Below are positions 16,175-24,064 of a stretch of DNA of 64,000 bases, in pieces. Source of the stretch: Tigheibacillus halophilus. Lineage in GTDB: Bacteria > Bacillota > Bacilli > Bacillales > Amphibacillaceae. Numbering within the stretch: the stretch's first letter is position 1; every line of letters starts with the position of its first letter. Below the pieces are notes generated by a model. It was not told where the DNA came from, ran no database searches, and saw nothing but the letters and a program-made list of their open reading frames with translations. The stretch lies in the NCBI RefSeq assembly GCF_042683165.1, contig NZ_JBHUIZ010000012.1, positions 62,001 through 126,000 of the forward strand. The letters run 5' to 3'. The position numbers and the translations under genes were made by a program.

Positions 16175-17275
16175 ATTAAAAAACGGCTGTTTGTTTTGAT
16201 TTCGTTGGCAGGAATATTTTTCTTGGCGGCTTGTGGACAGGCCAAGGATGCAACAGATTATGTGAATGTATCTTTTTCAGGAATGTCCGGAGCGGGTTCC
16301 GCTACATACAACATGGATGAAAGCAAAATGTTTGAAGACATTTTCGATATGGATTCCAAATCAGATTCTGTCAATCGGGAAACGCTGAAAGAAATGGGAC
16401 AAATATCGGATGCTTATAAAATCAAACTGGATAAAAAAAGGGAACTATCCAATGGAGACAAAGTGAAGGTAACGGTATCCGTTAATGAGGATGAAACCAA
16501 GAAAATTAAAGGTGGGCAAAAGGAAATCACTGTGAAAGGCTTGGAGGAACCCAAGGAGTTAACCTCAGAAGATGTGGAGAACAACCTGAATGTTGATTTT
16601 AATGGTGCAAACGGCAGAGGAGAAGCAAACGTCTACAATAACCTCGATTCCGGGCTTAGTACGATTGATTTTGAGGTTGAAAATGACGGGAAGCTGAAAA
16701 ACGGTGAACAAGCCAAGATTATTTTAAAAGATGAAGATTCCAAGAATGACATGCTACGGTTTGGTTATGTGCTGGCCGATGATTTTCAGCCAACGGTCAA
16801 GGTGAAGGATTTATATAACGTTGCTGAAAAAGCATCCGATATTGCCAATTTAAAAGATATCCAGAAACAGACAGAAAAAGATGCAAAAAAGCAGTACAGC
16901 CCTGGGGTGGTGCTAGAAGGCCATAAAATCAAATTAGAAAAATGGATGTACCGTCAATTCGGCGAGGACAAGGATGATGATTACAATAGTGATAAAATAG
17001 GCACAAGCGATGTCAGTGATCATGACGGCACTTTGATTGGCATCTACTCTGTTACCAAAACCGAAAAAGTATATGATGAGAATAAGAAAGATCTCGCAAA
17101 CAAGGTTACTCATTTTATAGCTATAAAGGGGTATACAGATATTAGACTGGATGATAACAATAAAGCAGACCTATCAGACATAGGTGAAGTTTTCGGTCGT
17201 CATAAAACGAGTGAATCTATGAAATCGGTCATAAAAGGATATAAAGAAGCAGGGTTTAGCGAAGTGGAGAATTAA
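16175..17275 (+). CDS. Secreted lipoprotein with two tandem repeat domains
   Basis: The product has a lipoprotein signal (KKRL, hydrophobic stretch, lipobox LAAC with C20). The mature part contains two related domains. The first spans VNVSFSGMSGAGSATYN to LSNGDKVKVTV; the second spans LNVDFNGANGRGEANVYN to LKNGEQAKIIL. A charged C-terminal region follows. I know similar Firmicutes lipoproteins but no proven function. The start is unusual: GGGAGGGG (16162-16169) is ideally placed for ATT 16175, which gives the expected I/M-K-K-R signal start, while the only standard start (TTG 16160) overlaps the ribosome site itself. It is transcribed alone, ending at 17404-17437. Confidence 0.75.
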   Translation: MKKRLFVLISLAGIFFLAACGQAKDATDYVNVSFSGMSGAGSATYNMDESKMFEDIFDMDSKSDSVNRETLKEMGQISDAYKIKLDKKRELSNGDKVKVTVSVNEDETKKIKGGQKEITVKGLEEPKELTSEDVENNLNVDFNGANGRGEANVYNNLDSGLSTIDFEVENDGKLKNGEQAKIILKDEDSKNDMLRFGYVLADDFQPTVKVKDLYNVAEKASDIANLKDIQKQTEKDAKKQYSPGVVLEGHKIKLEKWMYRQFGEDKDDDYNSDKIGTSDVSDHDGTLIGIYSVTKTEKVYDENKKDLANKVTHFIAIKGYTDIRLDDNNKADLSDIGEVFGRHKTSESMKSVIKGYKEAGFSEVEN

Positions 17276-17403
17276 AAAGACCTATGATACATTCGTTCCA
17301 TAAGAGCCTTCGCTCAGGTTGTCCAAGGGTGTGCCTAGTTTCATATAATTAGACGGATGGGAGGGGCTGTGACAATCCCGCAAACGTGTCAGATTGTTTA
17401 ATA

Positions 17404-17437
17404 AAATGGATGGAGATTTAACTCCATCCATTATTAT
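17404..17437 (+). terminator. Rho-independent terminator after the lipoprotein gene
   Basis: AATGGATGGAG/CTCCATCCATT, a 10- to 11-bp stem with a six-base loop and a TATTATT tail. Confidence 0.75.
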
Positions 17438-17739
17438 TCATGGAATGTTATTGGTTATTACGTATCTGATTTGAGCCATTTTCAATTTATTTTGCTAGAC
17501 TTTTTTCTTTGTTGAGAAGTGGGTAAAGACCCTTTCCAATGTCACGGTCGGCTGCGCGACTTGATCATCGAAGCGCCAGCAGACAAAGAAAAAGGTATCT
17601 CCGATGAATGATGTGACGATTTCGGTTTGGCTATCGTTACAGATCGAGCCATCATTGATGGGGATACCGCTACACCACCGCACGATCAAGGATTGGACGG
17701 CGATATTGTTGATAAAAATAAAGGTTGGCAGAATGTTTA
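17438..17739. other. Decayed sequence beside the broken monooxygenase
   Basis: Short frames on both strands have no ribosome site and conflict with one another. This is probably the remnant of the 3' end of the monooxygenase pseudogene plus unrelated decay; nothing specific is recognised. Confidence 0.4.
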
Positions 17740-18270
17740 TCAAGCTACGGAAAAGAGTGTTGTCTCCATTCGTCCGTCCAGACGGTTTCCTATTTTCATA
17801 GGCGAAAACACTTCTGTATCTGCAATTCCTCCTGCCTGTGAAACGGTCAATTCAGCGACGGGACGACGTTCAGCATCCCCTATGAATACACGCCCCTGTT
17901 GTAAACAGTTAGCAACCTTTTCTTCAGCTTCCCAAAGGATTATACTTAGAATTTTCACTTGAAGATCTGGCAGATCGATCGCTTTTTGAATAATTTCGCG
18001 ACATTGATCTTTTGAAAAATTAACAGAAGCGTCACTGTCTTTAGGATCATAGGAAACGTGAGAGAACCAGCGGTCACGATTATTGATGGCAAGCAACATC
18101 CCTGTTGCTCCGGAACGTGTGATATTCAATGCGCTGAATTCCTTTCCTTTCACAAACGCACCTAGATCAGCTTCAAAATAAATCATAGCCCTATTCCCCT
18201 TCACTGCAGGCGCGTTTTTCACTCCAGCTAACTCAGTTTGTGCTTGATATCTCATAAATGATTTAATCAC
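17740..18270 (-). pseudogene. Broken FAD-binding aromatic monooxygenase
   Basis: The frame matches the middle of PheA/TfdB-type FAD-dependent hydroxylases (INNRDRWFSHVSYDPKD, then LPDLQVKILSI, then GRVFIGDA). It joins directly to ERRPVAELTVSQAG, which in intact enzymes lies about 50 residues later. The FAD-contacting GDAAH...G..N.GI segment is therefore deleted. The N-terminal GxGxxG domain is also missing. No ribosome site precedes it. It is an inactive remnant of an aromatic-compound hydroxylase. Confidence 0.75.
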
Positions 18271-18542
18271 ATGAATTATATGTCAATCACTTGGATGCTT
18301 CTTAGATAATGAACTTAGGGTCATTTGGGACAATCTTATCTCTCCTTGTGGTTTGGCCACATTAGAAAGAGACTGTTTCCCAGTTTATGTGCGGATCTGT
18401 CAGTACCTCTGCAATACGAACAGGAAGAGAGTGAAAAATAATCACCTCTTCGATCTTTGGGCGAAGAAATCAATTTATGAAATTCGCACCCAAATATGTG
18501 CTGCTTGAATAAAATGGGCAGTATCTGAGAAGGAGGATGGAT

Positions 18543-19235
18543 ATGAATTATTTTAATGATGATCAATCGTTTTCAGCATACCGTCAGCAAGGATCATGGG
18601 TTTGTTTTCCCGTACAAGAGGGATCTCAAAATCAAGGGGGTCTGGAAGGACAAATAAATATGTCTGATGGTTCTCAACAACCTGTAGTTTGTTATCCTTC
18701 ACAACCTCAAGCCGAGGGTCAAGGACAAGGCGGCAATAGTCAAGGTCAATCAGGTGGTCAGGAGCAACAGGGCGGTGGCGAAAATGAAGGACAGCAACAA
18801 GGAGGTCAGGACCAGGAAGGTATGCCAACCCCCCAGGATATTCTTGGCCAATTTGGTCAAGGAGGAAATGAAGGACAGCAGCAAGAAGGTCAGGACCAGG
18901 GAGGTACGCCGACCCCCCAAGATATTCTTGGCCAATTTGGTCAAGGAGGGAATCAAGGACAGCAGCAAGAAGGTCAGGGCCAGGGAGGTATGCCAACCCC
19001 CCAAGATATTCTTGGTCAATTGGGTCAAGGAGGGAACCAAGGACAACAGCAAAGGGCTCAAAGTCAAGGCGGGGGCATACCTATGTATCCAGGCATGTTT
19101 GGTTTTGTCAACGGCTGTCAAGGAGGTAGGAGTGGTATGCCTATGTGCCCAGAAATGCAACGAAAATGGGGCCATCCACAAGTGGTTATGCCCCATGCTA
19201 TATGGTTCCCAGTTAATTATGGATATTACTGGTGA
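18543..19235 (+). CDS. Gln/Gly-rich repeat protein, probable spore coat or exosporium component
   Basis: A 230-residue protein with an N-terminal unique part (YFNDDQSFSAYRQQGSWVCFPV), a central low-complexity region and a C-terminal Pro/Tyr/Trp-rich part (HAIWFPVNYGYYW). The centre holds three 28-residue units ending PTPQDILGQ(F/L)GQ plus a partial fourth, each preceded by runs of GQQQ and GG. Six Cys-containing motifs (VCF, VCY, NGCQG, MCPE) could cross-link. There is no signal peptide. ATG 18543 is six bases after AGGAGG; ATG 18537 abuts it. Composition and repeats are those of spore surface proteins; sequence alone does not prove this. ACC...ATAAAAT upstream (~18488-18513) only weakly resembles a sigma-K promoter. 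Confidence 0.65.
   Translation: MNYFNDDQSFSAYRQQGSWVCFPVQEGSQNQGGLEGQINMSDGSQQPVVCYPSQPQAEGQGQGGNSQGQSGGQEQQGGGENEGQQQGGQDQEGMPTPQDILGQFGQGGNEGQQQEGQDQGGTPTPQDILGQFGQGGNQGQQQEGQGQGGMPTPQDILGQLGQGGNQGQQQRAQSQGGGIPMYPGMFGFVNGCQGGRSGMPMCPEMQRKWGHPQVVMPHAIWFPVNYGYYW
18777..19060 (+). repeat. In-frame 84-bp tandem repeats
   Basis: Units begin at 18777, 18861, 18945 and (partial) 19029, with a period of exactly 84 bases, 28 codons. Units two and three are nearly identical in DNA, a sign of recent expansion or homogenisation. Confidence 0.9.
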
Positions 19236-19812
19236 TGCAGTACCAATTTAATTTAAAATAAAGTTTTGTCAACACCTATAAGCCCATATTTTACAATCAT
19301 AAGAATTCATTTGACAAAATGGGTTCTTATTTACGTTTAGTTGGGACGGTCGTAAACAAATTCCACCTTCTGAGGAATCGTACAATGGAGAACCTGCAAT
19401 CGAATTATCGAATTGGTGTTCTGAAAGGCTTGACTTGTAAAAGGACAATTCAGAAAGTGAACGGGGAATAAGCGTAAAACGAGACTTAATTCCAAACACA
19501 ATATTCGCTACAGTCCGGAACGAAAGGAAAAAGGGAGAATGGAGAGAAATCGTCCATTTATGGGTTCCAACTTTATTTTTCTCAGTCACCTTATACAAAC
19601 TGCATACTAGCTCTTGATATAAGTTTTAGTTATTCATTCATTCTAATAATTAATGCTTAATTGTTTAATCCCTTTACTTCTTATAAGATAAAGACAAACC
19701 GTAAATTTCTGTATATAAAATCTTAAAGGTATCCTATCGTTTTTAATTGGCAGAGAGAATTGATCGATTGTGGGATATAACGGTTTATCTATCTAAAAAA
19801 TGAGGATCTTAT
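19236..19812. other. Gene-poor stretch
   Basis: About 575 bases. A reverse frame at 19269-19598 has no ribosome site and no recognisable motif. The forward strand has protein-like fragments broken by stops. No terminator with a clear T run was found after the coat-like gene. Confidence 0.4.
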
Positions 19813-20001
19813 ATGAGCTATATCAGCCTTGTATTGATGGAAGTCATATCACCAAATTTTTTATTATTGACAGTGGGTGCAGTGCTGCAAAGAAAGCTCC
19901 GATTTCCGCTGAGGCCGATAGCAAATCTGATTACCTATTGTTTCATGCCGGCAGCTGTTTTTTTAAATATTTACCAGGTTGAATTTGATTATCCTGGTTG
20001 A
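19813..20001 (+). pseudogene. N-terminal remnant of an AEC-family permease
   Basis: Sixty-two codons match the first two membrane segments of auxin-efflux-carrier-type permeases (LLLTVGAVLQRKLRF, then LITYCFMPAAVFLNIYQ). The frame then ends. Intact members have about 300 residues, and no continuation is seen. Confidence 0.65.
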
Positions 20002-20093
20002 ATTTTAGAGATTTTCGGGCGAAAAGGAAAGGTGCTTGAATACGATATAAATTTGCACCTCATAAATTATCTGAAATAAACAATCTTTTTAAT

Positions 20094-20108
20094 TGAGAAT
20101 TGTTATCA
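20094..20108. promoter_or_regulatory. Fur box
   Basis: TGAGAATTGTTATCA fits the 7-1-7 Fur consensus TGATAAT-N-ATTATCA in 13 of 14 arm positions by eye, within one or two changes. It lies 55 bases before the FAD-binding reductase start, so that gene should be iron-repressed. Confidence 0.75.
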
Positions 20109-20162
20109 ATTATGGTACGTTAAATAATAACGATCCATATAATTGAGTAAGGAGAATATATC

Positions 20163-20879
20163 ATGCAAATATATTGGACTAAAATAAATAAGATTATTGA
20201 AGAGTCTCCTGAGGTTAAAACGTACCTGCTTGACTGTCCGGAAGGCTTTACATGGGAAGAAGGTTCCCATACCCATTTCGCACTGGAAGGTTTTAATGCT
20301 GGAGATAAACCAAACCGCGGACTCATTCGCCATATGTCAATTTCCACCTTGCCGCACGAGAATTCAATTGGTATCACCACACGCATCAGAGAGCAGTGCT
20401 CTGCGTTTAAAACGATTTTAAAAAATCTTGAAGTCGGCAATGAAATTGCAATATTTAAAACCCATTCGAATGTACCGCTTAAAAGAGAAGACAAAAATGT
20501 TTACCTGCTGTCATCAGGTGTGGGTCTGGCAACCTTCAGACCGCTTGTGCTTGATTATTTGGCAAGTGCTGATAACGTCAATCAAATTCATTCACTGAAT
20601 ATTGATTCATCAAAGGATTTTTTATTCACTGATGTTTTCGAATCGGCGCCTGACAAGAAGTTCACATCACAATTTGTCGATAACCGTAAAGACTACTATG
20701 AGGAAGTGAACAATCTTGCCGCTGACAAGGATGGACTTTTCTATATTGTCGGAAGTGATGAATTCATCATACAGAACATTGAAGTACTGCGTGAGCAGCG
20801 CATCAAGCCTGAACAGATTATGCTTGATAAGCATGAGCACCAACTGCCTGAGTTTTTATCATTTGATTTGACGATTTGA
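20163..20879 (+). CDS. FAD-binding FR-type oxidoreductase, iron-regulated, probable ferric/haem-related reductase
   Basis: The 238-residue protein has an N-terminal FAD-binding barrel (GFTWEEGSHTHFAL, RHMSISTLPHE, GITTRIR) and a C-terminal NAD(P)-binding part (VYLLSSGVGLATFRPLV, FYIVGSDEFI). It is shorter than ferredoxin reductases and lacks an iron-sulfur domain. ATG 20163 has AAGGAG ten bases upstream. The Fur box just upstream implies iron-starvation expression, so a role in reducing ferric siderophore or assisting haem iron release is likely; the exact substrate is not readable. It stands alone. Confidence 0.75.
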   Translation: MQIYWTKINKIIEESPEVKTYLLDCPEGFTWEEGSHTHFALEGFNAGDKPNRGLIRHMSISTLPHENSIGITTRIREQCSAFKTILKNLEVGNEIAIFKTHSNVPLKREDKNVYLLSSGVGLATFRPLVLDYLASADNVNQIHSLNIDSSKDFLFTDVFESAPDKKFTSQFVDNRKDYYEEVNNLAADKDGLFYIVGSDEFIIQNIEVLREQRIKPEQIMLDKHEHQLPEFLSFDLTI

Positions 20880-20931
20880 TCGGGAAAAAATATTTTCTGG
20901 TTAAATACTCATATAGATGTTCCATTAATGG

Positions 20932-20963
20932 GCGCTTTTCTTTAATAAGAAGGCGTCTTTTAA
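20932..20963 (+). terminator. Probable terminator after the FAD reductase
   Basis: Imperfect stem GGCGCTTTTCTT/AAGAAGGCGTC followed by TTTT. Confidence 0.5.
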
Positions 20964-21115
20964 ATTGCTGTTCCGACCCAGCCAATCAATGGAAGACGTA
21001 AACCTCTTAACATGGCAGAAAATAAAACGTAGGCAAAAACGGCTGGGCAATAATCCATCACCATTGCTCAGCCAGTAAAGTCCTGTATATGTGTATATGT
21101 GGAAATAGATGAATT

Positions 21116-21895
21116 TTAATTTTTCTTTAATAAAAGGTAATGCTCGATTCCGTCTAATATCCTTTCAAGACCAAAATTGAAGTCATCTTTTATATCATTA
21201 GCATCCTCATTTTCCTCGGTATATGCTCCTGACATCAAAACAGGATAAAGATCCGGGAAGCGGTCTTGTGTAACAAGCTTTTTTAGCGATATGCTGTAGT
21301 CAAGGCCATTAATTTCACTAAGACTTTTTCCGGTTTGAATTGCCATGTTCATATCTTTTGTGATAGTCCCACACCAACGCGCGTATCCACTCAACAGAAG
21401 AACAATCGACATTTTTTCGTAATCGTTTAATGGTAGATTGCGTGTGGTACGCAGTGCCATATCCACTGCTTTAAGTTGATTTGGTGTAAGTGGAATACTT
21501 GTGATGGGAATATCGCTGAACCAAGGATGCTCGTGAAAAACTTTAACCCAGATTTTTACGTATTGACGCATATTTTCACGCCAATCTGTTTCTGATTTTT
21601 CCTTTGGATACGTAATATCGGAAATCTTCTCTTGCATTAGTAATAGTAAATCATCCTTACTAGGAATATATCGATAGAGTGACATTGGTGTAAATCCTAG
21701 AGACGATGCCAATCGATTCATTGATAATGCAGCCAGCCCTTCCTTATCCGCAATATCTACAGCGGCTACAACTATTTGTTCGATACTAAGCTCCCGCTTT
21801 GGTCCCCTTTGTGGCTGTTTCCCCAATCCCCAACTGATCGCTATGCCGGGGGGCAAGTTTTTCAATTCCTGGTTTGACTTTTCATTATCTTTCAC
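21116..21895 (-). CDS. TetR-family repressor with TetR-C type ligand domain
   Basis: A 259-residue regulator. The DNA-binding domain lies at residues ~35-80 (ELSIEQIVVAAVDIADKEG, then LASSLGFTPMSLYRYIPSKDDLL); the C-terminal domain resembles the tetracycline-repressor-like TetR_C group (WFSDIPITSIPLTPNQL). A ~30-residue extension precedes the HTH. It is divergent from the flavin monooxygenase at 22316. Two identical palindromes (22001-22032) between them are the likely operators, so it probably represses that monooxygenase and itself until an aromatic or drug-like ligand binds. Confidence 0.88.
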   Translation of the reverse strand: MKDNEKSNQELKNLPPGIAISWGLGKQPQRGPKRELSIEQIVVAAVDIADKEGLAALSMNRLASSLGFTPMSLYRYIPSKDDLLLLMQEKISDITYPKEKSETDWRENMRQYVKIWVKVFHEHPWFSDIPITSIPLTPNQLKAVDMALRTTRNLPLNDYEKMSIVLLLSGYARWCGTITKDMNMAIQTGKSLSEINGLDYSISLKKLVTQDRFPDLYPVLMSGAYTEENEDANDIKDDFNFGLERILDGIEHYLLLKKN

Positions 21896-22000
21896 GTTTT
21901 TTCACCTCTAGTTATCCACTACCCAGTTTTCAAAAATCTATATGTGAAAAAAACATAGGTAAATTTTTTAATTTTTTTGTTGCAACTTTATTGTATGTGT

Positions 22001-22032
22001 AATAAACTGTTTATGCAATAAACTGTTTATGT
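22001..22032. promoter_or_regulatory. Tandem operators for the divergent TetR
   Basis: AATAAACTGTTTATG occurs twice, 16 bases apart (22001 and 22017). Each contains the palindrome ATAAACtGTTTAT. Position and symmetry fit binding of two TetR dimers. Confidence 0.7.
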
Positions 22033-22315
22033 TATATAAAAATGATTGCCATGCAAATGGTAAAGGAGGAGCAAAACGTATGAATTAACTAAGCTATAGG
22101 GGCTGATGATCTTCAGAAGAAAATTGAAGAAGAAAGAAATTGTTTTAGATGTATCGCCTGAGTGGTTCCGAAAGGGAAGATTGATCAAGGCTATTGCATG
22201 ACCAATTATGCTGATGTTCCCATATGTTTGGTGATGCAGTTCATGTGATTTGTGCTTGCGCTCTTGCTTCGATAAAACATGGGTGTACGTGTTTAGTTTA
22301 AAGGAGGATTTGTTT
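22033..22315. other. Leader region of the monooxygenase with an abortive start
   Basis: AAAGGAGGAG (22061-22070) with ATG 22080 gives only Met-Asn before a stop, and further broken protein-like sequence follows. This looks like a lost small gene between the operators and the monooxygenase. Confidence 0.4.
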
Positions 22316-23770
22316 ATGTCAGATGCTAATATTGTCCTTTCAAATGGGAAAATGAACAGAGCGGTCATCATTGGAGGAGGTATCGGTGGACTGTTAACAG
22401 CCAAAGTGGTTTCTAATTATTATAAAGAGGTCTTGATTGTGGATAGAGATGACTTTCCTGAAAAACCAGAAAATCGATCTGGAATTCCACAGGGATATCA
22501 ACCGCATCGATTAACTCCACGTGGAAAAATGATTATCGAGGGTTTTTTTCCTGGCCTGAGCGAAGAGCTGCTCGAAAAAGGTGCTGCTTTAACCCAAAAC
22601 AAGGTCTATCGATTTACTAATCCATATGGAATCTTGAGTATGCCGAATTCGGAAAGGGATCTAATGTGTAGCAGAGCTCTTCTAGAGTGGGGGATACGTC
22701 AGCGAATAAAAGAAAATACTAATATCCAATTTGTTTCTAAGCATATTGTGAATGGTTTACAAACAAGTCCGGATCAGATGACTGTTACTGGCATCCATGT
22801 AAAAGAACGTGGTCAATCAAGGCGTCAGAAGGTAATCCCCGCTGATATGGTCATAGATACCAGTGGACGGCAATCCAAACTGACAAATTGGCTGCAGGAA
22901 TTGGGGAATAAGATACCTGCACCAGACGTTTTAAAAGTCTCGCTTGGATATAGTACACGGCATTACAAAATACCAGCAGATTTGGATAAGAAATGGGCAC
23001 TGATTCATGTTGAAGGACGCCCTATTTATAGGGAAAACACTGGCATCTTTGCGATGATTGAAAATAATAGTGCAGAAATGTTAATTTGGAACGCGGGTGG
23101 AAATTATCCAAGCACTGACGCCGTAGAGTATGAACAAGCGGTAGCTGATCTTGCAGATCCTATAATCAAAAAGGTCTGGGAAAATATTGACCCAATTACG
23201 CCTCCCAAGGGGTATCGTATCAAAGAATTATTTCGTAACCGTTTTGAAAAAATGAACCGTTGGCCATCCGGATTATTGGTTTTAGGGGATGCACTTTGTA
23301 ATTTTGACCCAATTTATGGGCAAGGGATGACGATGGCGGCTATAGAGGTAGAAGTACTGGAAACCTGTATGCAAAATCAACAAATAAACCCTCGGTTAAA
23401 TTTTGAGAGAAGTGTGCTCCAAAAATTTCAAGAAGAGATTGAACCTGTATGGTGGCTGAACTGTGTTGCTGATTTAAGTAGACCCGGTGTGGAATATGTG
23501 GGTGAGCCATTGAAAGGAGTTTCTTTTGCACAGAAATACTTTGATTTATATATCAAACATGCGACAACTGAAAACAATTTTAATTTATTTTCATTGTTTT
23601 GGGCTGTGAATGCAACATTGTTTTCACCAAGTCGAATAATCAATCCCCAAATGATGGAGATCATTCTTAATGGATCGAATGAGGGGAAAAAGTGGCTTGA
23701 AGAGCTGGTTGGAGGAAATGGAAAGGAATTAGAAAATGTCATTTTTGAGAATGTACCGGCTTTTAGATAA
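22316..23770 (+). CDS. FAD-dependent monooxygenase/hydroxylase
   Basis: The 484-residue flavoprotein starts with the dinucleotide fold AVIIGGGIGGLLTAKVV and ends with the second FAD motif VLGDALCNFDPIYGQGMTMA. Between them sits a substrate domain with W/Y-rich segments. This is the layout of group A flavin hydroxylases and halogenase-like/geranylgeranyl-reductase-like enzymes that alter aromatic or polycyclic compounds, including drugs. ATG 22316 follows AAAGGAGG at ideal distance. Control by the divergent TetR through the tandem operators suggests inducible detoxification. The substrate is not determined. Confidence 0.82.
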   Translation: MSDANIVLSNGKMNRAVIIGGGIGGLLTAKVVSNYYKEVLIVDRDDFPEKPENRSGIPQGYQPHRLTPRGKMIIEGFFPGLSEELLEKGAALTQNKVYRFTNPYGILSMPNSERDLMCSRALLEWGIRQRIKENTNIQFVSKHIVNGLQTSPDQMTVTGIHVKERGQSRRQKVIPADMVIDTSGRQSKLTNWLQELGNKIPAPDVLKVSLGYSTRHYKIPADLDKKWALIHVEGRPIYRENTGIFAMIENNSAEMLIWNAGGNYPSTDAVEYEQAVADLADPIIKKVWENIDPITPPKGYRIKELFRNRFEKMNRWPSGLLVLGDALCNFDPIYGQGMTMAAIEVEVLETCMQNQQINPRLNFERSVLQKFQEEIEPVWWLNCVADLSRPGVEYVGEPLKGVSFAQKYFDLYIKHATTENNFNLFSLFWAVNATLFSPSRIINPQMMEIILNGSNEGKKWLEELVGGNGKELENVIFENVPAFR

Positions 23771-24015
23771 TTGCTATAAAAGGACTCCGGGGAACTTGGG
23801 TGTGAAGCAGTAGAAACGACTGAACGAAAGCTGCAGTCATTCAAGAAAAAGTATATCAACAGATTTACCGTACTGCTGAAGACTTGATATGGTAAGAATA
23901 GTTCTTTCATAAAGGAGCCATCGAACTTTATCTCAAAGTGACGATATCTCCCTATTTCCTCAGAAAATGCACCGGCAGTGGGAATAGCTGATATGGCACA
24001 GTTCTTTTTGTATAC

Positions 24016-24044
24016 TTGTTTTATAGATGGCATAATTCTATAAT
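24016..24044 (+). promoter_or_regulatory. Sigma-A promoter of the MocR gene
   Basis: TTGTTT (24016) and TATAAT (24039) are separated by 17 bases. The transcript would begin near 24050, which supports translation from ATG 24065 and excludes the TTG at 24044. Confidence 0.75.
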
Positions 24045-24064
24045 TGTATGAAAAAAGGATGAGT

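Noticed and set aside
18480..18520. Sigma-K promoter before the coat-like gene
   Set aside because: Only a loose ACC...ATAAAAT match; not strong enough to list.
18750..19251. Long overlapping frames on both strands across the Gln/Gly repeats
   Set aside because: Side effect of the 84-bp repeat; only the frame with AGGAGG and an ordered repeat is credible.
19269..19598. 109-codon reverse frame
   Set aside because: No ribosome site or motif; both strands look decayed.
22027..22404. 125-codon reverse frame overlapping the tetR operators and the monooxygenase start
   Set aside because: Shadow of the monooxygenase gene and of its leader.
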